Shown here in pieces: positions 16,488 through 26,111 of a stretch of 64,000 nt of DNA. Origin of the DNA: an uncultured Rhodopila sp. (GTDB lineage: Bacteria; Pseudomonadota; Alphaproteobacteria; Acetobacterales; Acetobacteraceae). The number at the start of each line of letters is the position of its first letter. Positions within the stretch are counted from its first letter, which is position 1. A program made the translations under genes and the position numbers. The notes beneath the pieces were generated by a model. The model did not search any database and was not told the origin of the DNA. It saw nothing but the letters and a program-made list of their open reading frames with translations. The stretch lies in assembly GCF_903915725.1 (NCBI RefSeq), contig NZ_CAIWTY010000086.1, forward strand, positions 148,341 to 212,340, given 5' to 3'.

Positions 16488-17387
16488 ATGGCGTTTCTTC
16501 CTTTCGACGACCGAGATGGATCAATCTGGCTGGACGGGTCGCTGGTGCCCTGGCGCGACGCCAGGCTGCACGTGTTGTCGCACGGTTTGCACTATGGCAG
16601 TGCCGTGTTCGAAGGGGAACGTGCATACGCAAGTAATATTTTCCGGCTGCGCGATCATACCAGGCGCCTGATCCATTCCGGCCGCCTGCTGAGCTTCAAC
16701 ATCCCGTTCACCGAGGCGCAGATCGATGCCGCGTCGATTGCGGTGTTGCAGGCGAACGGCCTGACGGACGGGTATGTACGGCCGATTGCCTGGCGCGGGT
16801 CGGAGCAGTTGGCGGTGTCGGCAACGGGCACGTCTATCCATCTGGCGATCACCGCATGGCCGTGGCCGAGCTACTATGGCACGGACCGGATGCGGGGCAT
16901 CCGCGTCGGCCAGGCGGACTGGCGGCGGCCCCCGCCGGAGGCCGCTCCGGTCAAAGCGAAAGCGTCGGGGCTGTATGTTATTGCCTCGCTGGCCAAGGTA
17001 AAGGCGGAGCAGGATGGATATTCCGACGCGCTGATGCTGGACTGGCGCGGGCTGGTGGCGGAGACGACCGGGGCGAACATCTTCTTGGTGATCGATGGCG
17101 AACTGCACACGCCGGTGCCGGATTGTTTCCTCGATGGCATTACGCGGCGGACGGTGATCAGCCTGGCGCGACGAAATGGAATGAAAGTGATCGAGCGGCA
17201 CATCGATCCGTCCGAACTGGCCACCGTGACGGAGGCGTTCCTGGCCGGCACCGCAGCCGAGGTGACGGCGGTGCGAGAGATCGGGCCGTATCGGTTCACC
17301 CCGGGGGCGATCACCGAGACGTTGATGAAAGATTACGATCATCTGGTTTTGCAGCTGCCCGAGGCGGTTGCGCGCATCGTGACGTGA
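16488..17387 (+). CDS. ilvE: Branched-chain amino-acid aminotransferase
   Basis: PLP-dependent class IV aminotransferase of 299 residues that interconverts Leu, Ile and Val with their 2-oxo acids. Family blocks are HGLHYGSAVFEGERAY, the PLP lysine in VKAKASGLY (Lys158) and the signature DALMLDWRGLVAETTGANIF, then ITRRTVISLAR and FLAGTAAEVTAV. The length is normal for the family. It is divergent from the marR-ompR-envZ operon. A D-amino acid or aminodeoxychorismate lyase role in the same fold family is less likely given the length and the GLHYG motif. Confidence 0.93.
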   Translation: MAFLPFDDRDGSIWLDGSLVPWRDARLHVLSHGLHYGSAVFEGERAYASNIFRLRDHTRRLIHSGRLLSFNIPFTEAQIDAASIAVLQANGLTDGYVRPIAWRGSEQLAVSATGTSIHLAITAWPWPSYYGTDRMRGIRVGQADWRRPPPEAAPVKAKASGLYVIASLAKVKAEQDGYSDALMLDWRGLVAETTGANIFLVIDGELHTPVPDCFLDGITRRTVISLARRNGMKVIERHIDPSELATVTEAFLAGTAAEVTAVREIGPYRFTPGAITETLMKDYDHLVLQLPEAVARIVT

Positions 17388-17486
17388 ACTCGTCACGAAC
17401 CTTGGGTAGTGGCGGCTGAAATTTATCTTTTGTTAAGCAATTATCGGTATTCCTGCGGGCGACCCGCCGACAGCCAGCAGGATTGC

Positions 17487-18524
17487 ATGCAGATGAATGG
17501 TCCGACGACCGATGATGGTTCAGACATCCGCAAATGGGCGGCTCGTGCCTGGTTGGAGATGGAGAGCGCCGGGGTGCTTCCGACGCCCCGCAATTTCGAT
17601 CTCTGGTTCAGCCATGTCAGCGGGGCGAACCCCGAACTGAGCCACCAGATCGGGGAGATCCTGAGCCGCCAGCCTGTCGTAACCCTGGCGGTCCTCGATG
17701 ATCTGCATGCCACGTTCGGGAGTTCCGACGCTGCCGTGGATCAGGTGTCGGATCGGGCCGAAGCGATCCAACAGGCGGCTCAGCTCTTCGTGTCTCAACT
17801 GGCCGGCAACGGCGAACAGTTGCGGGAATATGGTAACGCGCTCTCGCTCTGGGCCGATCGGCTTAGTCACGACCGCACGCTGGATACGCTGTTGCAGGCG
17901 GTTTCGAGCGTTCTGGCCGAAACGGCGCGGGCGAGCGAGCGCAACCGGGCCCTCGAACAGCAGCTTTCCGCTTCGACGGCGCGTATCACGCGGCTCAAGG
18001 ACAGCATCGCCGATCTGAAGAAGGAGGCGACGGTCGATGTGCTGACTGGCCTGTGCAACCGCAAGGCTTTCACCGCCAGGCTGCGGAAAGCCCTGGCGGA
18101 GGCGAAAGCGGACGGCAGTGCGGTTTCGTTGCTGATGATCGACGTGGACCATTTCAAATCAGTCAACGATACCTATGGGCATCCGACCGGCGATCTGTTT
18201 CTGCGCCTGATCGGACGGGTGTTGTCCGAAAGCATCAAGGGCCGCGATATCTCCGCGCGCTATGGCGGCGAGGAGTTTGCCGTGCTGCTGGTAAAGGCGA
18301 ACCTGAAGGCCGGGACGACCGTTGCGAACGAAATTCGGCTGCTGCTCGAGAAAAAGCAGATCCTCCGGAGCAAGGCGGATGGCCAGCCCGTAGGCATAAC
18401 CGTGTCGATCGGGGTCGCGGAGTTTCGGAGCACCGAGACGGCCGCGTCCCTGATCGATCGCGCGGATGTCGCGCTGTACCAGGCCAAGGCGCTTGGCCGC
18501 AACCGGGTCTGCGCCGCGCAATAG
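17487..18524 (+). CDS. Diguanylate cyclase (GGDEF), soluble
   Basis: 345 residues from the ATG at 17487 (an earlier in-frame start at 17409 has no ribosome site). Residues ~1-165 form an uncharacterised helical N-terminal region with a coiled coil (ERNRALEQQLSASTARITRL). The C-terminal GGDEF domain shows DVLTGLCNRKAF, LLMIDVDHFKSVNDTYGH and the active-site loop RYGGEEF, so c-di-GMP synthesis is expected. The inhibitory I-site position reads KGRD instead of RxxD, suggesting weakened product inhibition. No membrane segment is seen, so the signal is cytosolic and unknown. Confidence 0.9.
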   Translation: MQMNGPTTDDGSDIRKWAARAWLEMESAGVLPTPRNFDLWFSHVSGANPELSHQIGEILSRQPVVTLAVLDDLHATFGSSDAAVDQVSDRAEAIQQAAQLFVSQLAGNGEQLREYGNALSLWADRLSHDRTLDTLLQAVSSVLAETARASERNRALEQQLSASTARITRLKDSIADLKKEATVDVLTGLCNRKAFTARLRKALAEAKADGSAVSLLMIDVDHFKSVNDTYGHPTGDLFLRLIGRVLSESIKGRDISARYGGEEFAVLLVKANLKAGTTVANEIRLLLEKKQILRSKADGQPVGITVSIGVAEFRSTETAASLIDRADVALYQAKALGRNRVCAAQ

Positions 18525-18598
18525 ATCGGCCGCGCGGGGGTTGCCTCGCGGCTCCGGCGATGACAGCTTGCCGCCCGCTTTGGACGGGGGAAGGCCGC

Positions 18599-19888
18599 GT
18601 GACCGATACCGACGTTCTGATAATCGGCGCCGGGCTGGCGGGACTCGGCGCGGCGGCGGCGTTGCGCGATGCCGGGCGGCGGTCGATCGTCCTGGAAGCC
18701 TCTGGTCGTGCCGGCGGCCGGGCCTGGACGGCGTATCCCGCAGCGCTCGGGGGCGTCTGGTTCGACATGGGCGCGGTGTGGTTCCACGACGCCGAACACA
18801 ACCCGCTGGCCGCGATTGCGCAGGCCGCCGGGGATCCGGTGATACGGTCGGACGAACTGCGCCAGACGCGGATGTTCATCGGCGACCGCTTGGCGACGCA
18901 GGCCGAATTGGCGGACTATGACGCGGCGTCGTCACGCTACGAGGCAATGGCGGAGCGGGTGCTTGCCGCCGGGGCCGATGTGCCGCTGGCCGAGATCGCG
19001 CGCCGGCTTCGGGATGACCCGTGGGCGCGGACGATCGAGGCCTGGGAGGGGCCGGTGATCTGCGCCGCCGATGCGGAGCGGTTCAGCGCCAGGGACTGGC
19101 ACCGCAATGCGTTGAATGGCAGCAACCTGGTGCCGGACGGCGGCATCGGCGCCTTCGTACTGCGCCGGCTGACCGCGGGGCTGGATATCCGTCGTGATAC
19201 TCCGGTGACCCGGGTGCGCTGGGGCGGGCCGGGTGGACGCGTCAGCGTGGAAACCGCGCGTGGCGCGCTATCCGCCGGGGCCTGCATCGTCACGGTTTCG
19301 ACCGGCGTGCTGGCCTCCGGCGCGATCGCGTTCGACCCGCCCCTGCCGCCGCGGGTCACCGAGGCGGTGCACAACCTGCCCATGGGTCTCGCGCTGAAAG
19401 TCGCGCTTCGCGCCACCACAGCCGATCGGCTGGACTTGCCGATGAATTGCTCGGTGTATCGGGCGGTCACGCAGGCCGGTGACTCGCTGACGCCGTTCCA
19501 GTGCTGGCCGCTCGGGCGGGACTATGTGCAGGGCTGGTTCGGCGGGCCGCTGGCCCTGGATCTGGCCAGGGCGGGGGACGCGGCGGCGGTGGACTGCGCG
19601 TTGGGCTTCTTGCGCTCGTTGTTCGGCGGCCGGGCCGATCGGCTGTTCGCCGGCGGGGCGATGCTGGTGACGCATTGGGAAGACGACCCGTATGTGCGCG
19701 GGGCGTATTGCTACGCGGTTCCGGGCGCATCGGGTGCGCGCGATACGCTGGCCGAGCCGCTGGCCGATGGGCGGCTGATGTTTGCCGGGGAGGCGTGCCA
19801 CGTGCCGTATGCCGGGACGCTGGCAGGCGCCTGGCTGAGCGGGCAGGCGGCGGCGAAGGCGGCAGGCGCGGCGGTTGCGAAGGCGTAG
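18599..19888 (+). CDS. Flavin-dependent amine oxidase / FAD oxidoreductase
   Basis: About 429 residues from a GTG at 18599, which has a strong GGGGGAAGG ribosome site; an in-frame ATG at 18560 is the alternative. The N-terminus is an FAD-binding Rossmann motif, LIIGAGLAGLGAAAALRDAG, with EASGRAGGRAWT as in the monoamine oxidase family. The C-terminus carries the second FAD contact, LMFAGEACHVPYAGTLAGAW. No signal peptide is visible. The substrate could be a polyamine or other amine; a polyamine region lies a few kilobases downstream, but no link is shown. Confidence 0.87.
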   Translation: MTDTDVLIIGAGLAGLGAAAALRDAGRRSIVLEASGRAGGRAWTAYPAALGGVWFDMGAVWFHDAEHNPLAAIAQAAGDPVIRSDELRQTRMFIGDRLATQAELADYDAASSRYEAMAERVLAAGADVPLAEIARRLRDDPWARTIEAWEGPVICAADAERFSARDWHRNALNGSNLVPDGGIGAFVLRRLTAGLDIRRDTPVTRVRWGGPGGRVSVETARGALSAGACIVTVSTGVLASGAIAFDPPLPPRVTEAVHNLPMGLALKVALRATTADRLDLPMNCSVYRAVTQAGDSLTPFQCWPLGRDYVQGWFGGPLALDLARAGDAAAVDCALGFLRSLFGGRADRLFAGGAMLVTHWEDDPYVRGAYCYAVPGASGARDTLAEPLADGRLMFAGEACHVPYAGTLAGAWLSGQAAAKAAGAAVAKA

Positions 19889-20279
19889 GTGCCGCGCCGT
19901 CTTGCCGGCGGAGGCGGCGGTGCGCCCGGCCCGGTGCCTGCGCGGATTGGCTTGAACCGAGGCTGGCATGCGTCCGGCGGGTAGATTCACGCTCGCTCCC
20001 GGACCGGCCGAGGCAATCTGCGTTCAACGTTCTCCCGCTTTGCGACGCGGGTTTCGGCTGATGAGATAAGACGCGCGTTCTTTGACAACCGCATGGCGGA
20101 AAACTTCCTGAAGGTGTACTTCGCACTTGACTCCTTTGAAGTACATCATAATTCTGTGTGCGGCATCTATCGTGTTGTTGCAACGGGATGGATGGCGATG
20201 TCCGGGTGCGCGCAAGATTATCTCTTGCGGCAGCGCCTTATGTTGTCAATTGGCCAAGGCCAACAAGAAAGACGAAGTC
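19889..20279. other. 391-bp intergenic region
   Basis: Separates the amine oxidase from the lipase gene. The left half is GC-rich, and base composition falls from about 20090 onward. I see no convincing promoter, repeat or RNA. The frame open upstream of the lipase ATG (from 20127) is not protein-like. Confidence 0.4.
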
Positions 20280-21470
20280 ATGACGACGCCAACAGTAATC
20301 GCTTTCATACCCGGCACGACCGCATCGGAGATCATGGGCGCGGCCGGCGGAACAGCCATCTGGCCGGGCATCCTTGACGCGGACCTGGCCGATAAGACGG
20401 CCTGGGCAACCGAACTCGACACGATCACCAAGCTTCCTGTCGGTAACCTTGTCGCCGAATATACGCCCTCATTGACCTGCTATGCATCGCTGCTGAACTA
20501 TATGTCGACCGGCAGCAACTTTGCCGACGGCGTGAACTTTACATCGTATGTTTATAACAGCGCGAGCAAGAATGCGATTGTGCCGGCCGCGGACTATCTT
20601 TTCTACATGATTCCTTATGACTGGCGTCAGGATGACGGCGCAGGTTCGCCTTCGTCGGCGCAGTGGGTCGCCGACGCCATCACCCAACTGAATAATTCGT
20701 TCGGCAAAGCCGGCGTGACTGAGTATAACCTTTATCTGGTTGCCCACAGCATGGGCGGCCTGATCTGTCGCTACATACTGGAGGCGACCAGTCCCGGATG
20801 GAGCAAACATGTCCGGAAACTGATCACATTGGGCACCCCGCATCTGGGCGCGCCGCTGGCGCTGGCACCGATACTGGGTGAAAAGTTCTCCTCTGAAAAC
20901 GCGGCGGAGGCGTTGTTCCTTCAGACCATGATCAACAATGCATCGCACCCATCGACCTACGAACTGTTGCCGCCGCCCGCCGCCGCTAACTTCATCGCGG
21001 AAGCGAGCGCGAGCCCGAGCGGGATGGCCTACAGCCTGTACGACTCCAGCGATGCGGCATTCAACGCCGCGCTGGCGGAGTGGGGCTTGAAGCGCGACGT
21101 GCTGAAAGATGCCAACAACAATCTGTTCAGCTATCTTAAATATGGCGATACTGCCACACCGGTGGCGTATTACTGCATGGCCGGCACAGGACTGGAAACG
21201 CTAACGAGCTACCTTTATATCGCGGGGGCTCGATCGGCATCGGCAGCGTTCGTTCCGCAATGGACCGCGTCCGGCGGTGATGGCGTGGTGCCGCAAGCGA
21301 GCGCTTCGTTCGAAACCTCGACAGCACCCACCGTCACCACCTTCGCCGGCTATAATCATGGTCAATTGGCTGGCAGCGACATGGCGAAATTTCCGGCATG
21401 CATTGAACACGTGCTGGGAACCTTGATCGGGGTGCCGCTGGCCGCGACAGCCGAGCGTAGCACGCGCTAA
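20280..21470 (+). CDS. LCAT-like alpha/beta-hydrolase (lipase or acyltransferase)
   Basis: 396 residues, no signal peptide. The N-terminus IAFIPGTTASEI with IWPG resembles lecithin:cholesterol acyltransferase-type proteins. The nucleophile elbow is LVAHSMGGL, the acid is probably in SGGDGVVPQ and the histidine in YNHGQLA, giving a complete Ser-Asp-His triad in the expected order. ITLGTPHLGAPLA after the elbow is the usual lipase block. Codon use is a little less GC-biased than its neighbours. The substrate is unknown; an ester lipase or a phospholipid acyltransferase are both possible. Confidence 0.82.
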   Translation: MTTPTVIAFIPGTTASEIMGAAGGTAIWPGILDADLADKTAWATELDTITKLPVGNLVAEYTPSLTCYASLLNYMSTGSNFADGVNFTSYVYNSASKNAIVPAADYLFYMIPYDWRQDDGAGSPSSAQWVADAITQLNNSFGKAGVTEYNLYLVAHSMGGLICRYILEATSPGWSKHVRKLITLGTPHLGAPLALAPILGEKFSSENAAEALFLQTMINNASHPSTYELLPPPAAANFIAEASASPSGMAYSLYDSSDAAFNAALAEWGLKRDVLKDANNNLFSYLKYGDTATPVAYYCMAGTGLETLTSYLYIAGARSASAAFVPQWTASGGDGVVPQASASFETSTAPTVTTFAGYNHGQLAGSDMAKFPACIEHVLGTLIGVPLAATAERSTR

Positions 21471-21515
21471 TACCAACCGCCGTGGAGGATGACCCATGGG
21501 CACAGGCGGCTTATT

Positions 21516-21600
21516 CGTCATGGCGGGCGCAGGCCCGCCATCCACGCCTTTGTCTGAACGAGCGAAAGGCGTGGATGCCGACCTCCGCCGGCATGACGGG
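21516..21600. repeat. Dispersed palindromic (REP-like) element
   Basis: Composed of GTCATGGCGGGCGCAGGCC, an ATCCACGCC core, a short centre, then GGCGTGGATGCCGACC and CGGCATGAC. It lies between the convergent lipase and decarboxylase genes. The same core words recur at 46079-46164 and 59596-59680. Confidence 0.75.
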
Positions 21601-21722
21601 GCGGCACTCGCCGGAGAGTCGCTCTCAAAGCCGGTTGGTATAAGTCTTCGATCCGGGCCGATATCCGCGCCTCAGGCACGGGTCATCGGCCCGGATTGGC
21701 TACCGGGGCCGGGTGGCGGGCC

Positions 21723-24056
21723 TCACCGCGTGACGTAAGTGAAGATCCGGATCGACCCGTCCGGCTGTTTCTCCCGGTACAATCCCTGAATTTCCGTCTC
21801 AAACCCGGGGAACAGATTCGATCCCTGCTCGAACACCTTCAGATACTCGATCATCGGCCGCGCCCGCTCGTCAAGCAATTCGCCGGGAACGATCGTCGCG
21901 ATGCCCGGGGGATAAACCACCCACAGCGTGGTCGCGATGCGGCCGGACAGTTCCTCCAGCGGCAGGTAATCGACATCGTTCTTCACCAGCCGCCGCACCG
22001 CTTCCTGCGGGCGGATCGCCAGGGTCGGGAAATGCTGCGGCCGGAACTGCTTGCGTTGCAGGCCGCTGGTGTCCTTTTCGCGGTAGAACGCGTGCATCTG
22101 CCGGCACAGGTCGCGCAGCCGCATCCCGGCGTAACGGTGCGGCCGGGCGCGAACGAATTCAGGGATGACGTCCTCCAGCGGCGCATTGTCGTCGTGCAGC
22201 CGCTTGAAGAACACCAAGGCGCTTAAAAGCGTCCCGGCCTTGCTGGATTCGACGCCGGGCGTCAGCAGAAACAGGATGCTGTTGAGGTCGTTCTTTTCCG
22301 CCACGATGCGGTTTTCGCGCAGATATTGCGCCAGCACGGGCGCCGGGATGCCGTGCTCGCTATAGCCGCCGGTCAGACGATCGAAGCCCGGCGTCAGCAG
22401 GGTCAGCTTGTTCGGATCGGTCATTGCGTAGCCGGGCGTCACATGCCTGTAGCCGTGCCACGCCGCGCCCGGGGTCAGTTGCCAGTAGCGCGAATACGAC
22501 GCGAGCTCGTCCGTCGGCACGTCCTCCCACTTCGTCAGGGCGCCTTCGTATTCGACCGCGTCGGGAACAAACGGATCGAAGAACCAGCGCCGGTCGGGGT
22601 CGATTTCCTTTTCTTCAAATTCGTGCATGATGGCGCGCAGTTTCTTCCGCAGTTCGATCCCGAGGCGGATCGTATCGTCCCACAGAACCTCTCCCTGCCG
22701 CCCCTTCATCATCTGCGCGCCCACATCGAGCGAGGCGAACAGCGGATAGAACGGCGACGTCGAAGCGTGCATCATGAACATCTCGTTGAAGCGGCGATGC
22801 TCGACGCGGCGGCGCTGGCCGGTGATGTGGGTGTCCTTGATATGGATCTGGCTGGCCTGGCTGAAGCTGGCCAACTGCTTGTGGGTGGATTGCGTGGCGA
22901 TGATGCCGGGCTGCTCCGGCCCCAGCCCCTCCAGTCCCATGGCGAAACGGCCGCGGTAGATCGGGTGGAACTTCATGAAGCCGGCCCAGGCTTCGTCGAA
23001 CAGGATATAGTCGCACAGCGGGCCGAGCTTCTCGATGATCGTCTGAGCACTGTAAATCGTGCCGTCGTAACTGCACTGCTCGATCACCGCCGCGCGAAAC
23101 GGCCGCGGGCGCCGCCATGCCTCGGGATCGGAGATCAGCGGATGCACCCGGATCTTTTCCCGGATCAGTTCTTCATCCAGAGCTTCGTAGTCGATGGGGC
23201 CAATCAATCCGTGTGCGTTACGGTCCGCTTCGAGAAAAACCGGGATGCCGCCGCCGAGATACAGCGCGCCGTGATGCGCGGCCTTGTGGTTGTTGCGATC
23301 GAACAGCACCAGGTCGTCCTCAGCGATCAGCGACTGCAGGACGATTTTGTTCGACGAGGATGTTCCGTTCAGCACGAAATAGGTCCGCTCCGCGCCGAAG
23401 ATTTTTGCCGCCTCCTGCTGAGCCGCTAATGCGGGGCCTTCGTGGGTCAGCAAATCGCCCAGGTCCAGCACCGAGTTGTCGAGGTCGTCGCGGAACACCG
23501 CCTCGCCCAGGTGCTGGAAGAAAATCCGGCCGATGGGGCTGCGCGCGTAGAATACACCGCCGTTGTGGCCGGGGCAGGTCCAAAGCTGGTTGCCTTCCTC
23601 GGCGTAGTCCACCAGGGCGCCGAAAAACGGCGTTTTCAGTGTTTCAGCGTATTGACGCAGCCGGCTGATCAGATTCTTGGCGATGAAGTCGGGGGTTTCC
23701 TCGGCCAGGAAGACATAGCCGTCGGCCTCCCGCAGCACATCCACCGGAATGTCTTCCAGACGGTGCCGCCGCACCAGGATGATGATTGGCATGTCCAGGC
23801 CGCGCTTGCGGATCAGCGTGACCAGGCCGCCCATCTTGCCCTGCGGGCCGCGCTTGCCCCAGTCGAGCAGCACGCAACCCACCGCGGCGTCGGTCTGGAT
23901 CACCAACTCCGCGTCATCAACCTTGCGCGCTTTCATGACGCCGTAGCCGTCGCGCTCGATCTCGTCGGCGATTTCCTGCAGCCGCTGGCCTTCCAGGTCC
24001 GCAGGGTCAAAGGCCGGAGCACAGATCAAAAACTTGAAGTGGCGGGAGTATTCCAT
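21723..24056 (-). CDS. Orn/Lys/Arg decarboxylase (PLP-dependent)
   Basis: 777 residues, usual for the large bacterial Orn/Lys/Arg decarboxylases. Residues ~1-130 are the receiver-like wing domain. The PLP core contains NGTSSSNKIVLQSL, the aspartate in LFDEAWAGF (about 353-357) and the Schiff-base lysine Lys393 in ATQSTHKQLAS. The C-terminal domain holds LLTPGVE and YPPGIATIVPGE. It makes a polyamine or agmatine from an amino acid and releases CO2. Its neighbours to the right encode a putrescine-type ABC transporter on the same strand, which favours ornithine or arginine, but specificity cannot be settled by eye. Confidence 0.92.
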   Translation of the reverse strand: MEYSRHFKFLICAPAFDPADLEGQRLQEIADEIERDGYGVMKARKVDDAELVIQTDAAVGCVLLDWGKRGPQGKMGGLVTLIRKRGLDMPIIILVRRHRLEDIPVDVLREADGYVFLAEETPDFIAKNLISRLRQYAETLKTPFFGALVDYAEEGNQLWTCPGHNGGVFYARSPIGRIFFQHLGEAVFRDDLDNSVLDLGDLLTHEGPALAAQQEAAKIFGAERTYFVLNGTSSSNKIVLQSLIAEDDLVLFDRNNHKAAHHGALYLGGGIPVFLEADRNAHGLIGPIDYEALDEELIREKIRVHPLISDPEAWRRPRPFRAAVIEQCSYDGTIYSAQTIIEKLGPLCDYILFDEAWAGFMKFHPIYRGRFAMGLEGLGPEQPGIIATQSTHKQLASFSQASQIHIKDTHITGQRRRVEHRRFNEMFMMHASTSPFYPLFASLDVGAQMMKGRQGEVLWDDTIRLGIELRKKLRAIMHEFEEKEIDPDRRWFFDPFVPDAVEYEGALTKWEDVPTDELASYSRYWQLTPGAAWHGYRHVTPGYAMTDPNKLTLLTPGFDRLTGGYSEHGIPAPVLAQYLRENRIVAEKNDLNSILFLLTPGVESSKAGTLLSALVFFKRLHDDNAPLEDVIPEFVRARPHRYAGMRLRDLCRQMHAFYREKDTSGLQRKQFRPQHFPTLAIRPQEAVRRLVKNDVDYLPLEELSGRIATTLWVVYPPGIATIVPGELLDERARPMIEYLKVFEQGSNLFPGFETEIQGLYREKQPDGSIRIFTYVTR

Positions 24057-24143
24057 AAGCAGCGCATCTCCGGCGTGGGCGGTCGCCGCCCTATAGCACC
24101 GAAGCGGTTGCGCGCAGCAATCCGTTCGCCTGACATCAAAGCT

Positions 24144-24956
24144 TCACGCCCGGTCGGGGCGCAGCCACCGGATCGCCCGGACGATTGACCCCGGGATCAC
24201 GACCAGCACCAGCAACAGCCATACCGCGACTGCCGAAGCCGTCGGCCAGTCGCGATTGGCGAAGAACTCGTCCCACAGCACCTTGCCGATCAGTTGCGCC
24301 TGCGGGCCGCCGAGGAGAGCCGGAATGACGTATTCACCGATGGCGGGGACGAACACCAAAGCCACGCCCGCCGCGATGCCGGGCAGCGACAGCGGCAGGA
24401 TGATCCGCAGAAAAACGCGCCACGGCGGTGCCCCGAGATCGGCCGCCGCCTCCGTTAGTGTCGGATCGAGCCGCGACAGCCGCGCATATACCGGCAGCAC
24501 CATGAACGGCAGGTATGTATAGACAATGCCGATATACATCGCCGCATCGGTGTAGAGCAGCCGGGTTCCGAGCATCCTCGCGATCAGCCCGTCGTCGGCC
24601 AGGATGCCGATCCAGGCGTTGATGCGCATCAGAAAGCCGGTCCAGAACGGCAGCATCACCGCCAGCAGCAGGGCATTCTGCCAGCGCGGCGCGGCGCGGG
24701 AGATTGCCAGCGCCATCGGGAAGCCCATCAGCAGGCAGATGAGTGTTGAAACTCCGGCCACGCGCAGGCTGCGCAGCAGCGCATCGCGGTACAGCGGATC
24801 GGTGGCGACCAGCGACAGATTGTCGAGGTTGAAGCCCAAATCGTATGGCGGGATGCCATCCGCCGGGACCGCCAGCGCAATGACCGCGACGATCGCCAGC
24901 GGTGCTGCCAGCAGCACCAGCAGCCACAGCGCGGGCAGGCCGATGACCCATCTCAT
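24144..24956 (-). CDS. potH: Putrescine/spermidine ABC transporter permease (PotH/PotB type)
   Basis: Inner-membrane permease of 270 residues with about six hydrophobic segments. The cytoplasmic EAA loop reads EAAADLGAPPWRVFLRIILP, the contact site for the ATPase. MLPFWTGFLMRINAWIGIL is characteristic of the PotB/PotH half. It overlaps the upstream ATPase gene by four bases (ATGA). The usual second permease (PotC/PotI) does not follow; the decarboxylase gene begins 87 bp downstream. Either the second subunit is encoded elsewhere or the transporter uses a homodimer. Confidence 0.92.
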   Translation of the reverse strand: MRWVIGLPALWLLVLLAAPLAIVAVIALAVPADGIPPYDLGFNLDNLSLVATDPLYRDALLRSLRVAGVSTLICLLMGFPMALAISRAAPRWQNALLLAVMLPFWTGFLMRINAWIGILADDGLIARMLGTRLLYTDAAMYIGIVYTYLPFMVLPVYARLSRLDPTLTEAAADLGAPPWRVFLRIILPLSLPGIAAGVALVFVPAIGEYVIPALLGGPQAQLIGKVLWDEFFANRDWPTASAVAVWLLLVLVVIPGSIVRAIRWLRPDRA

Positions 24957-26020
24957 TCCGGCAACAGGATGCAGGCGTCCGGCTGCCAGCCGACGCGCAC
25001 GGGCGATCCCGGCTCCAGCCGAGCCGAGTCCAGGCCGTCCGCCAGCGACCGTTTCACGCGCAAGACCAAACCGTCCGCCAGCCGAACCGTGACCGCCAGC
25101 GCGTCGCCGGCATAGACGCAGCCGGTCACTACACCCTCGACCTGATTGGGCTGCGCCGCGCCGCCGATGCGCAGCCGTTCCGACCGCAGCGCCAGCAAGC
25201 CGGGGCCGGGTGCGCCGGGCTGCTCCGCCCGGACGGACACGCCCAACCCGGGCAACGCGACGGAAACGCCGTCCGCAGCGACGACACAGGACAGGATATT
25301 GGCGGCGCCAAGAAACGATGCCACGAACCGGTTGGCCGGTGCTTCATAAAGTTCTGCTGGCGTGCCAATCTGCACCATGCGCCCGTTTTGCATGACGCCG
25401 ATGCGATCGGCCATTTCCAGCGCCTCGTCCTGGTCGTGGGTTACCAGAACGAAACTGATGCCGAGTTCCCGCCGCAGCCGCACCAGCTCCGCCCGCGTGT
25501 CCATCCGCAGCGCCTGGTCGAGCGCCGACAGCGGCTCATCCAGCAGCAGCAGCGCCGGGTTGGGGGCGATGCTGCGGGCAAGCGCGACGCGTTGCTGCTG
25601 ACCGCCGGACAGTTCGCCCGGGCGGCGGGCGCCGAAGCCTTCCAGCCGCACCAGGGACAGCATTTCCGCAACCCGTTGTTGTGTTTCGGCGCGGGTGGCG
25701 CCGCGCTGACGCAGGCCGAAGCTGATATTGGCGGCGACGCTCATGTGCGGGAACAGCGCGTAAGACTGGAACATGGTGTTGACCGGACGGCGGTGCGGCG
25801 GCAGTCCGGTCATGTCGGCGCCGTTCAGGATGATGCGGCCGCCGTCCGGACGGACGAAGCCGCCGAGGCAGCGCAGCAGCGTGGTCTTGCCGGAGCCGGA
25901 GGCGCCGAGCAGCACGAACAGCTCGTTGCGCCGGACGTCGAGGTCGAGGTGGTCGAGGGCGGTTGCGGACCCGTAGCGGACGAACAGGTTGCTGACGGTG
26001 AGGAAGGGGGAAGCCGTCAT
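24953..26020 (-). CDS. potG: Polyamine ABC transporter ATP-binding protein
   Basis: 355 residues. Walker A is LLGASGSGKTTLLRCLGG, the signature is LSGGQQQRVALARSI and Walker B is LLLLDEPLSALD, followed by the switch histidine in LVTHDQDEA. The last ~100 residues form a TOBE-like domain. I start it at the ATG at 26020; the frame is open to 26098, but that extension is translated from a palindromic repeat. It overlaps potH by four bases and lies 91 bp after potF, so the three genes form one unit. Confidence 0.93.
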   Translation of the reverse strand: MTASPFLTVSNLFVRYGSATALDHLDLDVRRNELFVLLGASGSGKTTLLRCLGGFVRPDGGRIILNGADMTGLPPHRRPVNTMFQSYALFPHMSVAANISFGLRQRGATRAETQQRVAEMLSLVRLEGFGARRPGELSGGQQQRVALARSIAPNPALLLLDEPLSALDQALRMDTRAELVRLRRELGISFVLVTHDQDEALEMADRIGVMQNGRMVQIGTPAELYEAPANRFVASFLGAANILSCVVAADGVSVALPGLGVSVRAEQPGAPGPGLLALRSERLRIGGAAQPNQVEGVVTGCVYAGDALAVTVRLADGLVLRVKRSLADGLDSARLEPGSPVRVGWQPDACILLPE

Positions 26021-26069
26021 GGTGACCGGAGGGAAATCACGCGGGCCTTCGTCGTCCGCCGGACCGCAA

Positions 26070-26105
26070 GGCGTGGATGGCGGGCCTGCGCCCGCCAAGA
26101 CGGGG
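26070..26105. repeat. Partial palindromic element in the potF-potG gap
   Basis: GGCGTGGATGGCGGGCCTGC followed by GCCCGCCAAGACGGGG, matching one arm of the REP-like family seen at 21516 and 46079. It occupies most of the spacer between potF and potG. Confidence 0.55.
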
Positions 26106-26111
26106 GACAGC

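Noticed and set aside
20093..20377. A 94-codon frame ahead of the lipase gene
   Set aside because: It overlaps the lipase start in another frame and its translation becomes His/Arg-rich, typical of a shadow frame.
26021..26098. An earlier start for potG
   Set aside because: The added residues come from a palindromic repeat and are not part of the ATPase domain.
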